Of a DNA stretch of 64,000 nucleotides, positions 46,095-56,633 are shown piece by piece. The notes beneath the pieces are model-generated. The model was not told the origin of the DNA and searched no databases. It saw only the letters and a program-made list of their open reading frames with translations. Location of the stretch: assembly GCA_000733355.1 (NCBI GenBank), contig JNVV01000053.1, forward strand, positions 1-64,000, read 5' to 3'. The stretch comes from Falciphora oryzae (lineage: Eukaryota; Ascomycota; Sordariomycetes; Magnaporthales; Magnaporthaceae). Both the position numbers and the translations under genes were made by a program. Numbering within the stretch: the stretch's first letter is position 1; the number at the start of each line of letters is the position of its first letter.

Positions 46095-49000
46095 CTAATG
46101 GTAGTTACCGCCCCAACCGCGCGGCTGGTTTCCATAGTAACTGCCTCCGCCAAAGCCCTGGTTGCCGTAGCCTCCGTAAGGGCTGTTGCCGTGGCCCTGG
46201 GCGGCCGCGCCGCCGAGGTTGTAGCCGCCAGCGCCGCTCTGGGCACCATGAAGGCCGTGACCCTGCTGCTGTTGCTGCTGCAGGTGGCTCGGATAGCCGC
46301 CGTAGCTGCCCATCCCGCCGGCTCCCTGCTGGCCAGACTGCGAAGGGGGTAGGCCCTGCTGTGCCTGCGCATTGTTGGCAGCCGAGATGGGCCTGGCGCC
46401 ACTAATGGACGGGCTCGGTCCTCCGGCCGCCTTGCTGTCGCCGAATGGCTTCAAGTCGTCGTTCCCGGACGGGGCGCCACCTGGCTGCTGGCCTTGGTTG
46501 CTGAAACCCTGACCGGCCTGCGACTGGTACGACGACGGAGCATTACGGGCAAAGCTGTCATGCATGCCGCCGAAGCCGCCGCTTCCGAGGCCCTGGTTAC
46601 CAGACTGCTGCGCCGAGGCACGGCCGTAATCCCCAAGACCAGACCCGAGGCTGTCGCCACGATGCAGAGACGACTGCTGCCCAAAGCCGCTGGCGCCGCT
46701 CGAGCTGTGGTCGTAGGGAGCGTTGGGGGACATGCCGTACTGGTTGGGCTGCCCGTAGACGCCTGCCTGCTTGCCGTAGGGGGCGCCGTATCCGCCCTGG
46801 CCGTAGCCGGTCTGGAATTGGTTCATGTAGGCGTAGTAGGGGGCGTTGTACGAGTAAGGGTGCTGGCTGTACGGGTACTGGTTCGCATGCTGAGCCTGCT
46901 GGACGTGGGACTGCGACTGGGCGGTTTGCCCAGCCTGCTGCTGGCTCTGGCCGGCCGGGTTGGGCGTGTTGTTGCCGCTACCCTGGGCATCAAGGGTCGA
47001 TCCGGTGCTGAAGCGAGACGAGGCCGGAGCCTGAACACCGCTCTGGGGGTACTGGCTCAGGTTCTCGGTCTGAGCAGCACTGTATCCGCCAAGCGAGCGC
47101 GAGGGGATACCATCTTGCTGGCCCTGCATGCTCTGTTGCTGCTGGCCATAGTTTTGGTTGTAGTAGCTGTAGGGTCCGCGGCCTTGGTGGTCGGCGGTGT
47201 AGTAAGAGCTGAAGTCGTTGGGTGCCGAGCTGAGAGCGGCGGCCGGAGCCTGTGCCGGAGCCTGTGCCGGAGCCGGGGCCGAGGCCTGGCTGTGCGCCTG
47301 AGACTGAGCTTGGCTGCTCGGGAAGCTATCGAACTGGTGCTGACCAGCGGGGGGCGCGTTTGTCGCATTCTGTTGGCCGAAGGCATCGAACGACTTCTGG
47401 CCATAGGACTGTTGCTGGTCCTGGGCGAACCTGCCGAAGCCCTGGGGCTGGCTGGGTTGCGAGGGGATAGGGGGTTGTTGGGGTTGTTGAGGGGCTTAGG
47501 AACCGCTGTTGTTAGCAAGCAGAACTTGAATTCGGGGAAGGTCGGAGATCCGAGGACTGAGAGCCTATGGGATTGCTTACTTGGTGCGGCAGCCGCGGGT
47601 TGTTGCGGAGCTAGCGCAGACGGGGTAGCTGTTGAATCAGTGTTAGTGGATGACTAGTCAGGGATGGGTGTGGTGAGTGGTTGGTGAGTAGTACCAGCTG
47701 CAGGTCCCGTGGGAGGAGCGGCCACGGGCACGGTCGCAGGCTTCTGAGCCGCCAAGGAGTCGGGGACCGCGGCGGGCTGGGCGACAGGCAGGGAGGTGCG
47801 AGGGTGGGAGACGGGCGAGTCGTCGGGCGGCTGGGTCCGAGTCTCAGGCTCCTCCCTATCGCCATCAATGTCCTCCTCGAGTCCGCTAAAGTTCAAGGCG
47901 CCAAACTGGACGGTGGCCCTGTCAACCTCACGGTTGCCCGGCATGCGAACGGCCTCCTCCTGGTCGAGCAGGCGGCGGCCGAAGCTCGGGGTGCGGGTGG
48001 CAGAACGCTCGGTAGCCTTGAGGGCGGTGGTGGCGTAGCCGCTGGCGGCAGTGCGTCCAGCCTGCTGGGCCTGGTGCTGCTGCTGTGATGCCGAGAGCGG
48101 CGTGGCCGTGGCGCTGAGGGCTGCCGCAGCACGCGGGTCCCACGAGTCGGCGGCTTCGCTGCGGGCCGTCTCGGTTTCGGGAGGGTTCGATATGTCGGTG
48201 ATCTGCTCCAGGTTCGTCTCGGTCAATTGATCCTGGGAAGGCGGTAGGGCAACCTCTGGGACGACGGTGGGGATCTCGGGAATCGGTGCCTGTGGCGTCT
48301 CCTTGACGACGGGCTCTGCGGGCATCTCGACGGGGGCTGGTGCGGGCTCCTCGGCCACGACAGGCTCGGCAACGGGAGGGAGGGGTTCGATGACTTCGGC
48401 GGGCGGAGGGGGTGCGGGAGCGGCCTTGGGCTTGGGAGGAGCGGGCTTGGGGGCGGTCGACTGCCTGAGCATGCTGGCCCATGTCTTCTGAGGAGGCTCT
48501 GGGGTGGCAGCGGGCTGCTTTGCGGGGGGAGCGGCAGCGGCGGCAGCAGGGGTCGGGGTCGAGTCAGAAGTGGCAGCCGGCCATGCGGGCGCTTCATCGT
48601 CGGATTTCGCGTGGCTGTCCCAGGCAGACGACTCCTCGGTGGGCACTGACAGCTGGCCGCTCTTGTCGGCGTGGGTCCCGTTGGGGGGAGCCTGCGAGCG
48701 ACCGCGCGCGCTACGTCCGCCCCGCTCAGTGCCACGGCCACGACCGCGCGTGCCCTCGGTGCGTCCGCCTCTGGGGGCTCTGTTGTAGCCTGGACCGGCA
48801 TCACCAGTAGTAGTGGTGAATGTCGCGTCCTTGGCTGCGCCCTTGAACTTGGAGCGATCCTTCTTCTGCTTAGAGACCTCGCCCCACTGCGAGATTGTGC
48901 CTGCGGCGGGCGGCAGAAGCGAGAGTCAGTTGAACACGTCCGTTTCCATACAAACAGGCCAGCTGGCGTGGCTGACTTACCCTCGGCGATGCGGGTGACG

Positions 49001-49287
49001 GTCAGATTCTCGTCGCCGTCGGTCTCCTGCAGAGCAAAGAGAATGTCGACGTCGGACCAATCCGGGAACATCTCCTTGATCAGGCTCGTCTTGGCGCCGT
49101 AGCGCTTCTTCAGCTCGCCAATCTCGCCCTCGTCTTCGACCGAATCGAGCGAGTCGAAATGCTTCGAGTCACCGTTGATGGACCGGACTTGTTGGCGGGC
49201 TCCGCCGCGCGAGTGGCCTCCTCTGCCGCCGCGGCCGGCGCCCCTACCCCGAGAGGCAGCCGGCCTGGACTGGACCTCAGAAGACAT
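46095..49287 (-). CDS. DEF1: RNA polymerase II degradation factor Def1
   Basis: Four exons: 49287-48981, 48900-47695, 47628-47581 and 47494-46095; all introns phase 1, 986 aa. Def1 binds stalled RNA polymerase II and recruits the elongin-cullin ligase so that Rpb1 is polyubiquitinated and degraded. Seen: an RGG-rich N-terminus (SRGRGAGRGGRGGHSRGG), then a CUE domain at about 45-105 (LKKRYGAKTSLIKEMFPDWS, DVDILFALQETDGDENLTVT, AEGTISQWGE). The middle is Pro/Ala/Glu-rich. Exon 4 is long, Gln/Gly/Tyr/Ser-rich and prion-like, ending QPRGWGGNYH. This architecture is specific to Def1. In yeast the Gln-rich tail keeps Def1 cytoplasmic until proteasomal clipping. Intron 2 has a GTACTA donor; intron 3 uses a CTAAG acceptor, with a competing CAG 11 nt upstream (see findings). 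Exon 3 has only 48 nt and is the least certain part. Confidence 0.9.
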
Positions 49288-50790
49288 GCCTGAGGGGATT
49301 TGGAAAGAAAAGGGTGGGTGGTTGGGATGGAGGATCGACGACGCAGCTCAGCAGGGTCGACTCAGAACGGGCATGCGCACGAAATTTTCGGATCGAGGGT
49401 CGGGGCCGGGGCTCAGGACAATGCAATGAACTCGTCTCCCGGCAGGGCGAGTCAATCAGAGATGCGGGCTGACGGGTCGAGGGGCAGCAGCTCGCCCGAG
49501 AGATGTGGTGGTTCGTGGTGGTGTGCGGAATTTGATGATGGGGAGGAAGAGTTGGAAAGAGGGAACGTGATGTTTTGCTGCCCTGCTGCAAAAAAAAGGG
49601 CGGAGTCGAGACGAGAGCCAACCAGACTCAGCCCAGCCTGCCTGTTTGCGGCGTCTGATTGGCCGCACAGCTTAAGGCTGCCCCACCCGGTCCCCTTTTA
49701 GGCGGGCGACTCCTCCCCAAGGATGCCTCACCAGCGCACCAATGGGGCCAGTTAGCCTCGCACTGGGGAGCCGTTCTGCCACTGAGCTGACGCTCCTGCG
49801 ACTGGCGGCGCGCTAGACTCGGCTTGGGAAGGAGACTTGACGGCCCACGGTTGCCCTGCCTCGTTTGCGACTTGGAGCGCCCAGACTGACAGCACGGTTT
49901 TGTGTCCGCCTTTTTGCGCTGTGCCTCGGATGATAAAAAGAAAAAGAAATGGTGCGCGCTACTGCGGTGCTCATTCCGTCATGCGACCAGGGAAGTGGTA
50001 GGCCGGCAGCATGGATATTATGCTGTGTTGGCTGTGTCGCACCCATTTTGGCATCACAGAAACGCAGCTTACACACATGGCAAACGCAACAACTTGTCCA
50101 TATTGCCCATCTCATTGTCTACAGTTGCGCTTACCAAACGCCCAGCCTGGTAAAGCATCGCCTCTTGCTGATGCTGTGGAGCCGCTTTAGCAACGAAGGC
50201 AGACACGGGAGCGAACGAGGCATCCAATATCCCCACCGCGCCGCCCTGGCCGTCGCTGGTATTGCATCATCAAATACCCCATACTTTGTACCTTGCCAAC
50301 CTTGTATCCATGGTTGGCGCCGGGCCGTCCGTCTCGTGTTCACGTGTCCTCCCACAGCGAGATCAGACCAAACCTGAGCGCTGGAGGGCTGGCCTCGTGG
50401 GTGATGGTGACCGTGCGGGGTTGAAACCGGGGGAGGTCCGGTCGCGAGCGTCTTGGAAAAATGGAAGAATTACAGGAAATTGACAATAAACCAAACAGAA
50501 TGTAATCCGAAGCCCAAGCTTCCTCGCGGGCACCTTTTCTGAAGCAACAGCAGAAGGAGGTCCGAGCTGGTCATTGGCTTTGTCACCATCCCATGGTGGG
50601 GCAAGGCGGAGGTGGAGAGCTCGGCCGATTGATCACGCAACGACACTTGACGCATGGATTCCACGACCTACCAACTGAACGACGCTGGAATCGATCAACG
50701 ACCGACCGCGAGGCCCAGCCAACCGATCAGATCCGTTCCCGATCTCTACACCCGCCGCCCTACCCATTGTCGCCGGCCGCGCACGCAATT
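49288..50790. other. Spacer between DEF1 and the gene at 50791
   Basis: 1.5 kb holding two divergent 5' regions. It contains a fragment resembling the 5' half of a tRNA on the minus strand (about 49716-49798) but no complete cloverleaf. No further gene seen. Confidence 0.5.
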
Positions 50791-52098
50791 ATGAAGCCCA
50801 GGGACCTGACCTCCCTGACCAAGATCCTCGACTCGATTCATCAGCCGCTGCCCCTCAATCAGAAGGAGTCGCAGCGCTTGCTCGACACCATCACCACGTC
50901 TTTCCGCAAACACCTTGATGAGGAGCATCCGGGCTTTACCTCGGAAGGCGAGGGTACCGCCAAGCCATCCGTCTCTACCGCCGCCGCCTCGCGCGCGCTG
51001 CCCGCTCCACCCCTGGCCCGGATACGACCGACCGACCACCATGTCCAGTCCATCCTGTCAAACCCGCTCTTCAACTACGAACCCTCGTCCGCCACCAGCG
51101 CCACAGGGGCAGCCATCCGGTGTAGGAGCAGCGGCAGCGGGCCCGCACTGCAGGCAGGGCGGGATCCCATGGAGGTCTTCGACGAGGCAGTGGCCAAGGG
51201 CATGATGACCCCCATGCGGGCGGCGGGCTGTCTGATGGCCAAGCGCCGCGAGATCGTCCAGTCGGCCTCGCTGTCTGTCCGCGACGCCATGGTTGAGTCC
51301 GGCGCAGGCCGCAGGGTTGTCCAATGGCTCCGGGCCTCTGGCCAGGAGCGTAAACTTGCCTTCCTCGCCTATCCCCGACTCCTCGACCAGCTCATGCCCT
51401 TTCTGATGGCCGAGGGCCGCGAAGAAGTCGTGTGGTCCTGGCTGGCCGCCCTCGTGGAAGCCGAACAAACCGAGACTACAGCCTTCTGTCGGAAACATGC
51501 CAAGGGTCTCCTGATGCGGATGGTTGAGTTCAAGGCCTCTAACTCTCCGAGCATGAACGATGCGTACAGGTGCCTGCTGCGCGCGCAGAAGACACTGCCC
51601 GAGTCCTGGCTCATCTCACCGTCTTGTCCGACCGAGGGGCCCGGGCGCGAGCGCGAGTTGCTGCTCCTAACTTGGCACAACCTCAACTGGAAGTCAACCG
51701 TCCTGGCCTGGCAGCACCCCTCAAAGTCATCGAGCCGCCTATTCGATCAGTTCTCCAACATTGGCCACCGCTACCTCAACCCCGCCAGGATGTCCAATAA
51801 ACTCGAGCTGGCACACCTGGCGCTGCATCACCCGACAAGACCGAGCCACGAGTTGGCCATGACTATGCTAGATGCCCCGGCTACCTGGGAGGAGTGGTCG
51901 AGCCGACAAAAGAAAAGTCCGAATCACCTAATCCCCAGAACGGTACGCTTGCGCTCGCTCGGGATGGACATGGCCCAGTACTTTGTGCAGCACGGCGAGG
52001 CCGATCAGGCACAAACCATCCTTCGGGTCTTGGAGGAGAGACTGGGCAAGTACTTCAGCGTGCATTCGCACGCCCTGTCTGCCGCAGCTGTAGCATGA
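50791..52098 (+). CDS. Conserved fungal-type protein of unknown function
   Basis: Single exon, 435 aa from the Met of MKPRDLTSLTKILDS. The frame is open 66 codons further upstream, but that part lacks protein character. Mostly alpha-helical: LTKILDSIHQPLPLNQKESQ, DPMEVFDEAVAKGMMTPMRA, a Lys/Arg-containing central region and a C-terminal helical part (ELAHLALHHPTRPSHELAMT, VLEERLGKYFS). The HHVQSILSNPLF segment followed by DPMEVFDEAVAKG gives the impression of a conserved fungal family with mitochondrial members, but I cannot name it and no catalytic motif is visible. It is followed by 0.9 kb of non-coding sequence and faces the kelch gene tail-to-tail. Confidence 0.75.
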   Translation: MKPRDLTSLTKILDSIHQPLPLNQKESQRLLDTITTSFRKHLDEEHPGFTSEGEGTAKPSVSTAAASRALPAPPLARIRPTDHHVQSILSNPLFNYEPSSATSATGAAIRCRSSGSGPALQAGRDPMEVFDEAVAKGMMTPMRAAGCLMAKRREIVQSASLSVRDAMVESGAGRRVVQWLRASGQERKLAFLAYPRLLDQLMPFLMAEGREEVVWSWLAALVEAEQTETTAFCRKHAKGLLMRMVEFKASNSPSMNDAYRCLLRAQKTLPESWLISPSCPTEGPGRERELLLLTWHNLNWKSTVLAWQHPSKSSSRLFDQFSNIGHRYLNPARMSNKLELAHLALHHPTRPSHELAMTMLDAPATWEEWSSRQKKSPNHLIPRTVRLRSLGMDMAQYFVQHGEADQAQTILRVLEERLGKYFSVHSHALSAAAVA

Positions 52099-52973
52099 TC
52101 AACCGCCTTGAAAGTTAAGACCTTCACAGGAACCTCATGCCAGGAATCGACACCCGGCCGGGCTATAGTCACCGCCGCCACAGTACTTGGGCTGCGTGCA
52201 GCTTGCGGGAACACCCAACCCTGGGCTAGTGCCAGACAGCTTGTCTGGAGAGATTTTCATGGCCAGGGCTCGACATCTCTGTCGGGATCTGGATTAGCAA
52301 TGCGGCTCGCGGGATCTATTCCTAGCGAGTCCCCCAGAGGGGCGCCTCGCCCGTCGGGACCCTCCTGCTCACGGGATCCGGGCCCAACGAAAAAAAAAAC
52401 GCATAGCTGCGGCTCCCTGAGGCTCAGAGTCATCAATACCACAGTTGGACTCGAATGGGATGCAGCAACTGTGGGGTTGCCACCGTCGTCATGGATTGCA
52501 CGACTGCGTTTTGCAGGGGAAAGAATACAGGAGAGGAGAGAAAGGACCAGGCCACTCGCTCAACAAAAGAGTCTCATCACGGTATGACGGAGGGGAGATA
52601 GCAGAGGAAAGGTCCAAAGTCTCGTGTATATCGTACTAGTTCTGTCTATCCGGGAATTCCTCGTATACTTGAACAGGATTTATCCAAGGAAGGTTCAGTG
52701 CAAATTTAATGCGAAGGGTGATGATGGGTATCGGACAACGTAGGAAAGAATAGGCCCCCTAAAGCCAGGAATGTGAATAAATGCCCAGTAATGACTGAAA
52801 ATCCGATGCCAATGGCCATCGTACATAAAGAAATCGACCAATTAGAATAAAATAAATGCTGTCTTTCGTGTATTGTACCACGGCCGCCTTCGTAGGAATC
52901 ATTACAAGGAAATAAAGTGGCAAAGACAAACGGGGGAAAGAAACGAACCCATACGTCATCTCCCCTGGCCCTC
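52099..52973. other. Convergent spacer with two 3' UTRs
   Basis: About 875 bp between the stop codons of the gene at 50791 and the kelch gene. Increasingly AT-rich toward the right; no gene seen. Confidence 0.55.
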
Positions 52974-55900
52974 TCAGTTCTCCTCGACATGCTCCCTCTC
53001 CCCGTCCTCAAGCCCGTTGACGACCCTCAGCGCGCGGCGCGGCGCCATGACGACGCTGAAGAAGCTCAGGTCCTGGCCCTCGAGCAGGCCCTCGGTGGAC
53101 GAGGCGTCGCTCGCACTNNNNNNNNNNNNNNNNNNNNNNNNNNNNNNNNNNNNNNNNNNNNNNNNNNNNNNNNNNNNNNNNNNNNNNNNNNNNNNNNNNN
53201 NNNNNNNNNNNNNNNNNNNNNNNNNNNNNNNNNNNNNNNNNNNNNNNNNNNNNNNNNNNNNNNNNNNNNNNNNNNNNNNNNNNNNNNNNNNNNNNNNNNN
53301 NNNNNNNNNNNNNNNNNNNNNNNNNNNNNNNNNNNNNNNNNNNNNNNNNNNNNNNNNNNNNNNNNNNNNNNNNNNNNNNNNNNNNNNNNNNNNNNNNNNN
53401 NNNNNNNNNNNNNNNNNNNNNNNNNNNNNNNNNNNNNNNNNNNNNNNNNNNNNNNNNNNNNNNNNNNNNNNNNNNNNNNNNNNNNNNNNNNNNNNNNNNN
53501 NNNNNNNNNNNNNNNNNNNNNNNNNNNNNNNNNNNNNNNNNNNNNNNNNGAGCCGCCGACGGCAGCGGCAGCCGCGGCCGCGGACGCGGACTTGTTGCGT
53601 CGGCTGCTGCCCCACCGGCCCTTTCGACCGGGGCCGCCGTCCTTGCTCTCCTTGCTGCCCTTGCGCCCGAAAAAGGCGGCGGCGATGCCGCCGAGGCTGG
53701 CGTGCGAGGCGTGCGCGCCCGAGTAGCGGTTCGCCACGGCCAGGTGCGTGCGGTACGCGCGCACCTGGCGCCGGTACAGCCACGCGCAGAAGCCCAGGTA
53801 CAGCGCCAGCAGGCCGGCCAGGCCCGCGAGCACGGCGGCCGCCACCAGGCCCGGCGCCGGCTTCTTTTCCCCAGTGCCACCACCGCTACCGGCACCGGCG
53901 GCACCGTCGTCTGCCGGCGGTGCGCCGGTCCCCCCCGGGCCCCAGGCCGTCTGCGTGACGGTCGAGCCTCCCGCGGTGACGGTGAAGACGGGGGACTTGC
54001 CCGTGGCGAAGGGCCCGTCGGTGGCGCGGCTGGCGGGCGCAGTCACGGTAGCGCTGCCCGAGGGCCCGCCGCCGATGACGCTGACGACCCTGTCGGGCAC
54101 GCGGTAGCCGCTGCTGCCGGCCATGACCGAGTTCTCCGGGTGCAGGTCCGGGCGGGCCGCGCGGGCGCTGAAGCGGTCAGTCCACTCGAGGCGCGTGGCG
54201 TCGAAGACGTAGATGCCGGGGGAGTCGCACGGCGCGTCGAGGCCGACGAAGCCGCCGGTTACCACGATCTGGCCGTCGCGCATGTTGCACGTGTGGCCGG
54301 CCCGCGGGGATGGCTGGTTCTTGCCGGCCTTGTCGACTTTAATCCAGGTGAAGGAGGGGATGGTGAGGATGTACATGTCGTCGTACTGTACTTGTTCTCT
54401 CTGGATTTGGAAGGGGGTGAATTACATCAGTTTTCGAAGTGATTTGGTAGATACCAAGAGAACTCAGGGTAACTCACAAATGGCTCTAGATTCTGTCCAC
54501 CAAAAACGTGGATCTGGAAGCTGGACGCATCAGGCGCCGAGGCGACAACGGCGCAAAGGTTGACGCGGACCGACGGCGGGATGCCCGAGGTCTCCTGGTG
54601 GTACCACTCGGAGCGAGCAATGTCGTAAACGTCAAGGGTGCCGAGGTTGTCGGCAAAGGTCGTGTTGGTGCCACCGCCGAGTCCGATGAGGACGCCCATG
54701 TCGCCCCAGCCGGGGATGAAGACGAGGGCGCCGTCTGCACGCTCAAAGAAGGCGTCCTGCCGCTGGATCCTGCCCTTGGTGATGTTCCTGTACGCGCCCA
54801 TCTCGCCGGCGCCGCTGGACCGGAGCGAGTCGATGCCCGTGTTGGAGTACCCCGGGTGCGTGAACTCGAGCAGCGACTTGAGGTAGACGCGGGCGACCTG
54901 GCTGGACCAGCCGGGGGTGGTGGACAGGTCCAGGTGGCCGCCGAAGTACCAGCTCAGACCCAGCTCGGGGACCGAGAGGCCGGCACCCTCGGCCGAGCGC
55001 TGGACGGCGACGCCTCCCGGCTCCGAGTTGTTTCCCGACGAGGTCTCGGGCTTCTGGTCCTCGGTCCACGACGCTCCCCTGATGCTGTACTTCCACACGG
55101 ACGGGCGCGGGGGCTCGACGAAGGGGTTGTCGGCGAACTGGCCGCCGTACAGGTAAAGGTTGTTGTAGTCGTTCCAGAGGTAGCCCATCGCGACCTTGGG
55201 CGGGGCCGACGGCTGCGGCAGACCGCTGAGGATAGGTGTCTTGGCGTCCCACGACTTTGTCAGGTCAAGGGTGAGGAAGCCGTTATCTGGGAGTGGGAGA
55301 AAATGGTCAGCACCACCAATTTGGCGTGTCGTATCCTCTTCAGGGGGTAGAATGCATACTCCATGTGTCGGTCTCTTGATTAGCAGACGTCTTGGTTTGC
55401 CCGCCATAGATGTAAACGGTTCCGTTAAGGAGCGCAGCTGTTGTGTTTAGGGGCTCCCGTTAGTGGATAAGTATTATTGACAGATGTTTCCATTCAGCTA
55501 GGTGGGTAGGTAGTGTTTAGGTAGACAGTTGCCGCAAGCCGTGCCCTGGGGATTGGCCACTTACTCTGATGCGCCCATCTAGTGCAGACCTGGGTCGGGC
55601 TGTTGGCTCTGGGGACGAAAGCAGATCCCTGGTCCCGGTCCTGGTGCTGCCGCCATCCCCATTGCTGTCCGCTTGGGCTATTGATGACGCCGGCGTCCGC
55701 GCCACTGATCTCAACCTTCTGGCGGCCGTTGTTATAACTAAAGGCGGGGAGAACAACAGCAATGAGCATGGCGATCATGGTCACTCGGGAAAAGCTCGTG
55801 GCTGTGGGAGGGGGCGGCGCACTCGCGGCGGCTTTCATCCTCGGTCGCCTGCCCATCGGCAACTTGCTGAACCACGACTGCTTGGTGGCGGGGGACGTGG

Positions 55901-56633
55901 GGGACGTGGGCACGGGGGTATCGGCGTTTGAGGTGGTGGTGGTGGGGGACGCGATGTTTTCGATCTTGGTATCGGTGTTGGTGTTTCTGCTGGTTATAAT
56001 ACTGCCGATGCTGGCGCCAGTCGTATGATTGTTGCTTCGTGTGCTAGTCGAGGGTTGGGCTCTTGATGAAGACGATTGGGCCGGTTGCGTTCGAGAATCA
56101 CGGCCCTGCTGCTTCAGCTGCTGCTGTCCCTCGTTACCGCTCTCTCGTATTGTTGCGGCTGCCCCTGTCGCTCCAGAAGCCCTGCGACCCCCTTCTGGGT
56201 CCGCGTCCTGCTGTGACACGGCGATCGCCGGCAGCCCGCCGCCGTCATTCGTCGCTTGACGGGTGGTCGAGGCGGACGACAGGGAGGCAAAGTCGCCGAG
56301 CTGCCCCTGGCTGTCCCCGAGGGGGCTCGGCAGTGTGCCACTGCCTCCTTCCTGGCCGACGTTGGCGTAGTCGTCGTCCACCAACCCTACCTCCCTGAAC
56401 ATCGACTTCCTCTCCTTCCTCACGGCTGTGCTGGCGCTGCTTGACATGGAGGAACATCTAGCAGGGAGCTGGTTCGCGCTCTCCCTCAGCCGGTCCTGGG
56501 TGTTGTGGCTGTTGAACGACGGCCTGTGCGGGGCTCGGTCTTGCGAGTCGGCTGTCGTCGATGGTGGTGGTGGTGATTGAGTTGATAGTTTGATGCGCGA
56601 AACGTCGCGACTGGGGAGTTTGACGGCGGACAT
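52974..56633 (-). CDS. Kelch-repeat membrane protein with two predicted TM segments (interrupted by gap)
   Basis: Exons 56633-55565, 55437-55360, 55286-54478 and 54400 onward, phases 1, 1 and 0, all GT-AG. The last exon enters the N gap (53118-53549) and resumes in another frame, ending at 52974 (SFFSVVMAPRRALRVVNGLE...); the frame change only means the gap length is nominal. Residues 1-285 are Ser/Thr-rich with SMFREVGLVDDDYANVG. A TM or signal-anchor follows (MIAMLIAVVLPAFSY, about 286-300). Then kelch blades: CTRWAHQTALLNGTVYIYGG, NNLYLYGGQFAD, MGVLIGLGGG, FQIHVFGGQNLEPF, GQIVVTGGFVG. A second TM (VAAAVLAGLAGLLALYLGF) and a basic, Ala/Ser-rich cytoplasmic tail follow. Related fungal proteins of this type sit at the cell surface; the ligand is unknown. 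Alternative starts: Met at 56681, or an internal Met at 55778 that would make the first TM a cleavable signal peptide. Confidence 0.85.
53118..53549. other. Assembly gap, 432 N
   Basis: A run of 432 N inside the last exon of the kelch gene, flanked by GCC/GCG-repeat sequence coding for an Ala run. The true length is unknown. Confidence 0.99.

Noticed and set aside
46494..47657. Plus-strand frame of 387 codons opposite DEF1
   Set aside because: A reverse-strand shadow of the Gln/Gly-rich DEF1 exon 4.
49716..49798. Functional tRNA gene on the minus strand
   Set aside because: Only the acceptor/D-arm half is recognisable; T-arm and anticodon arm are not.
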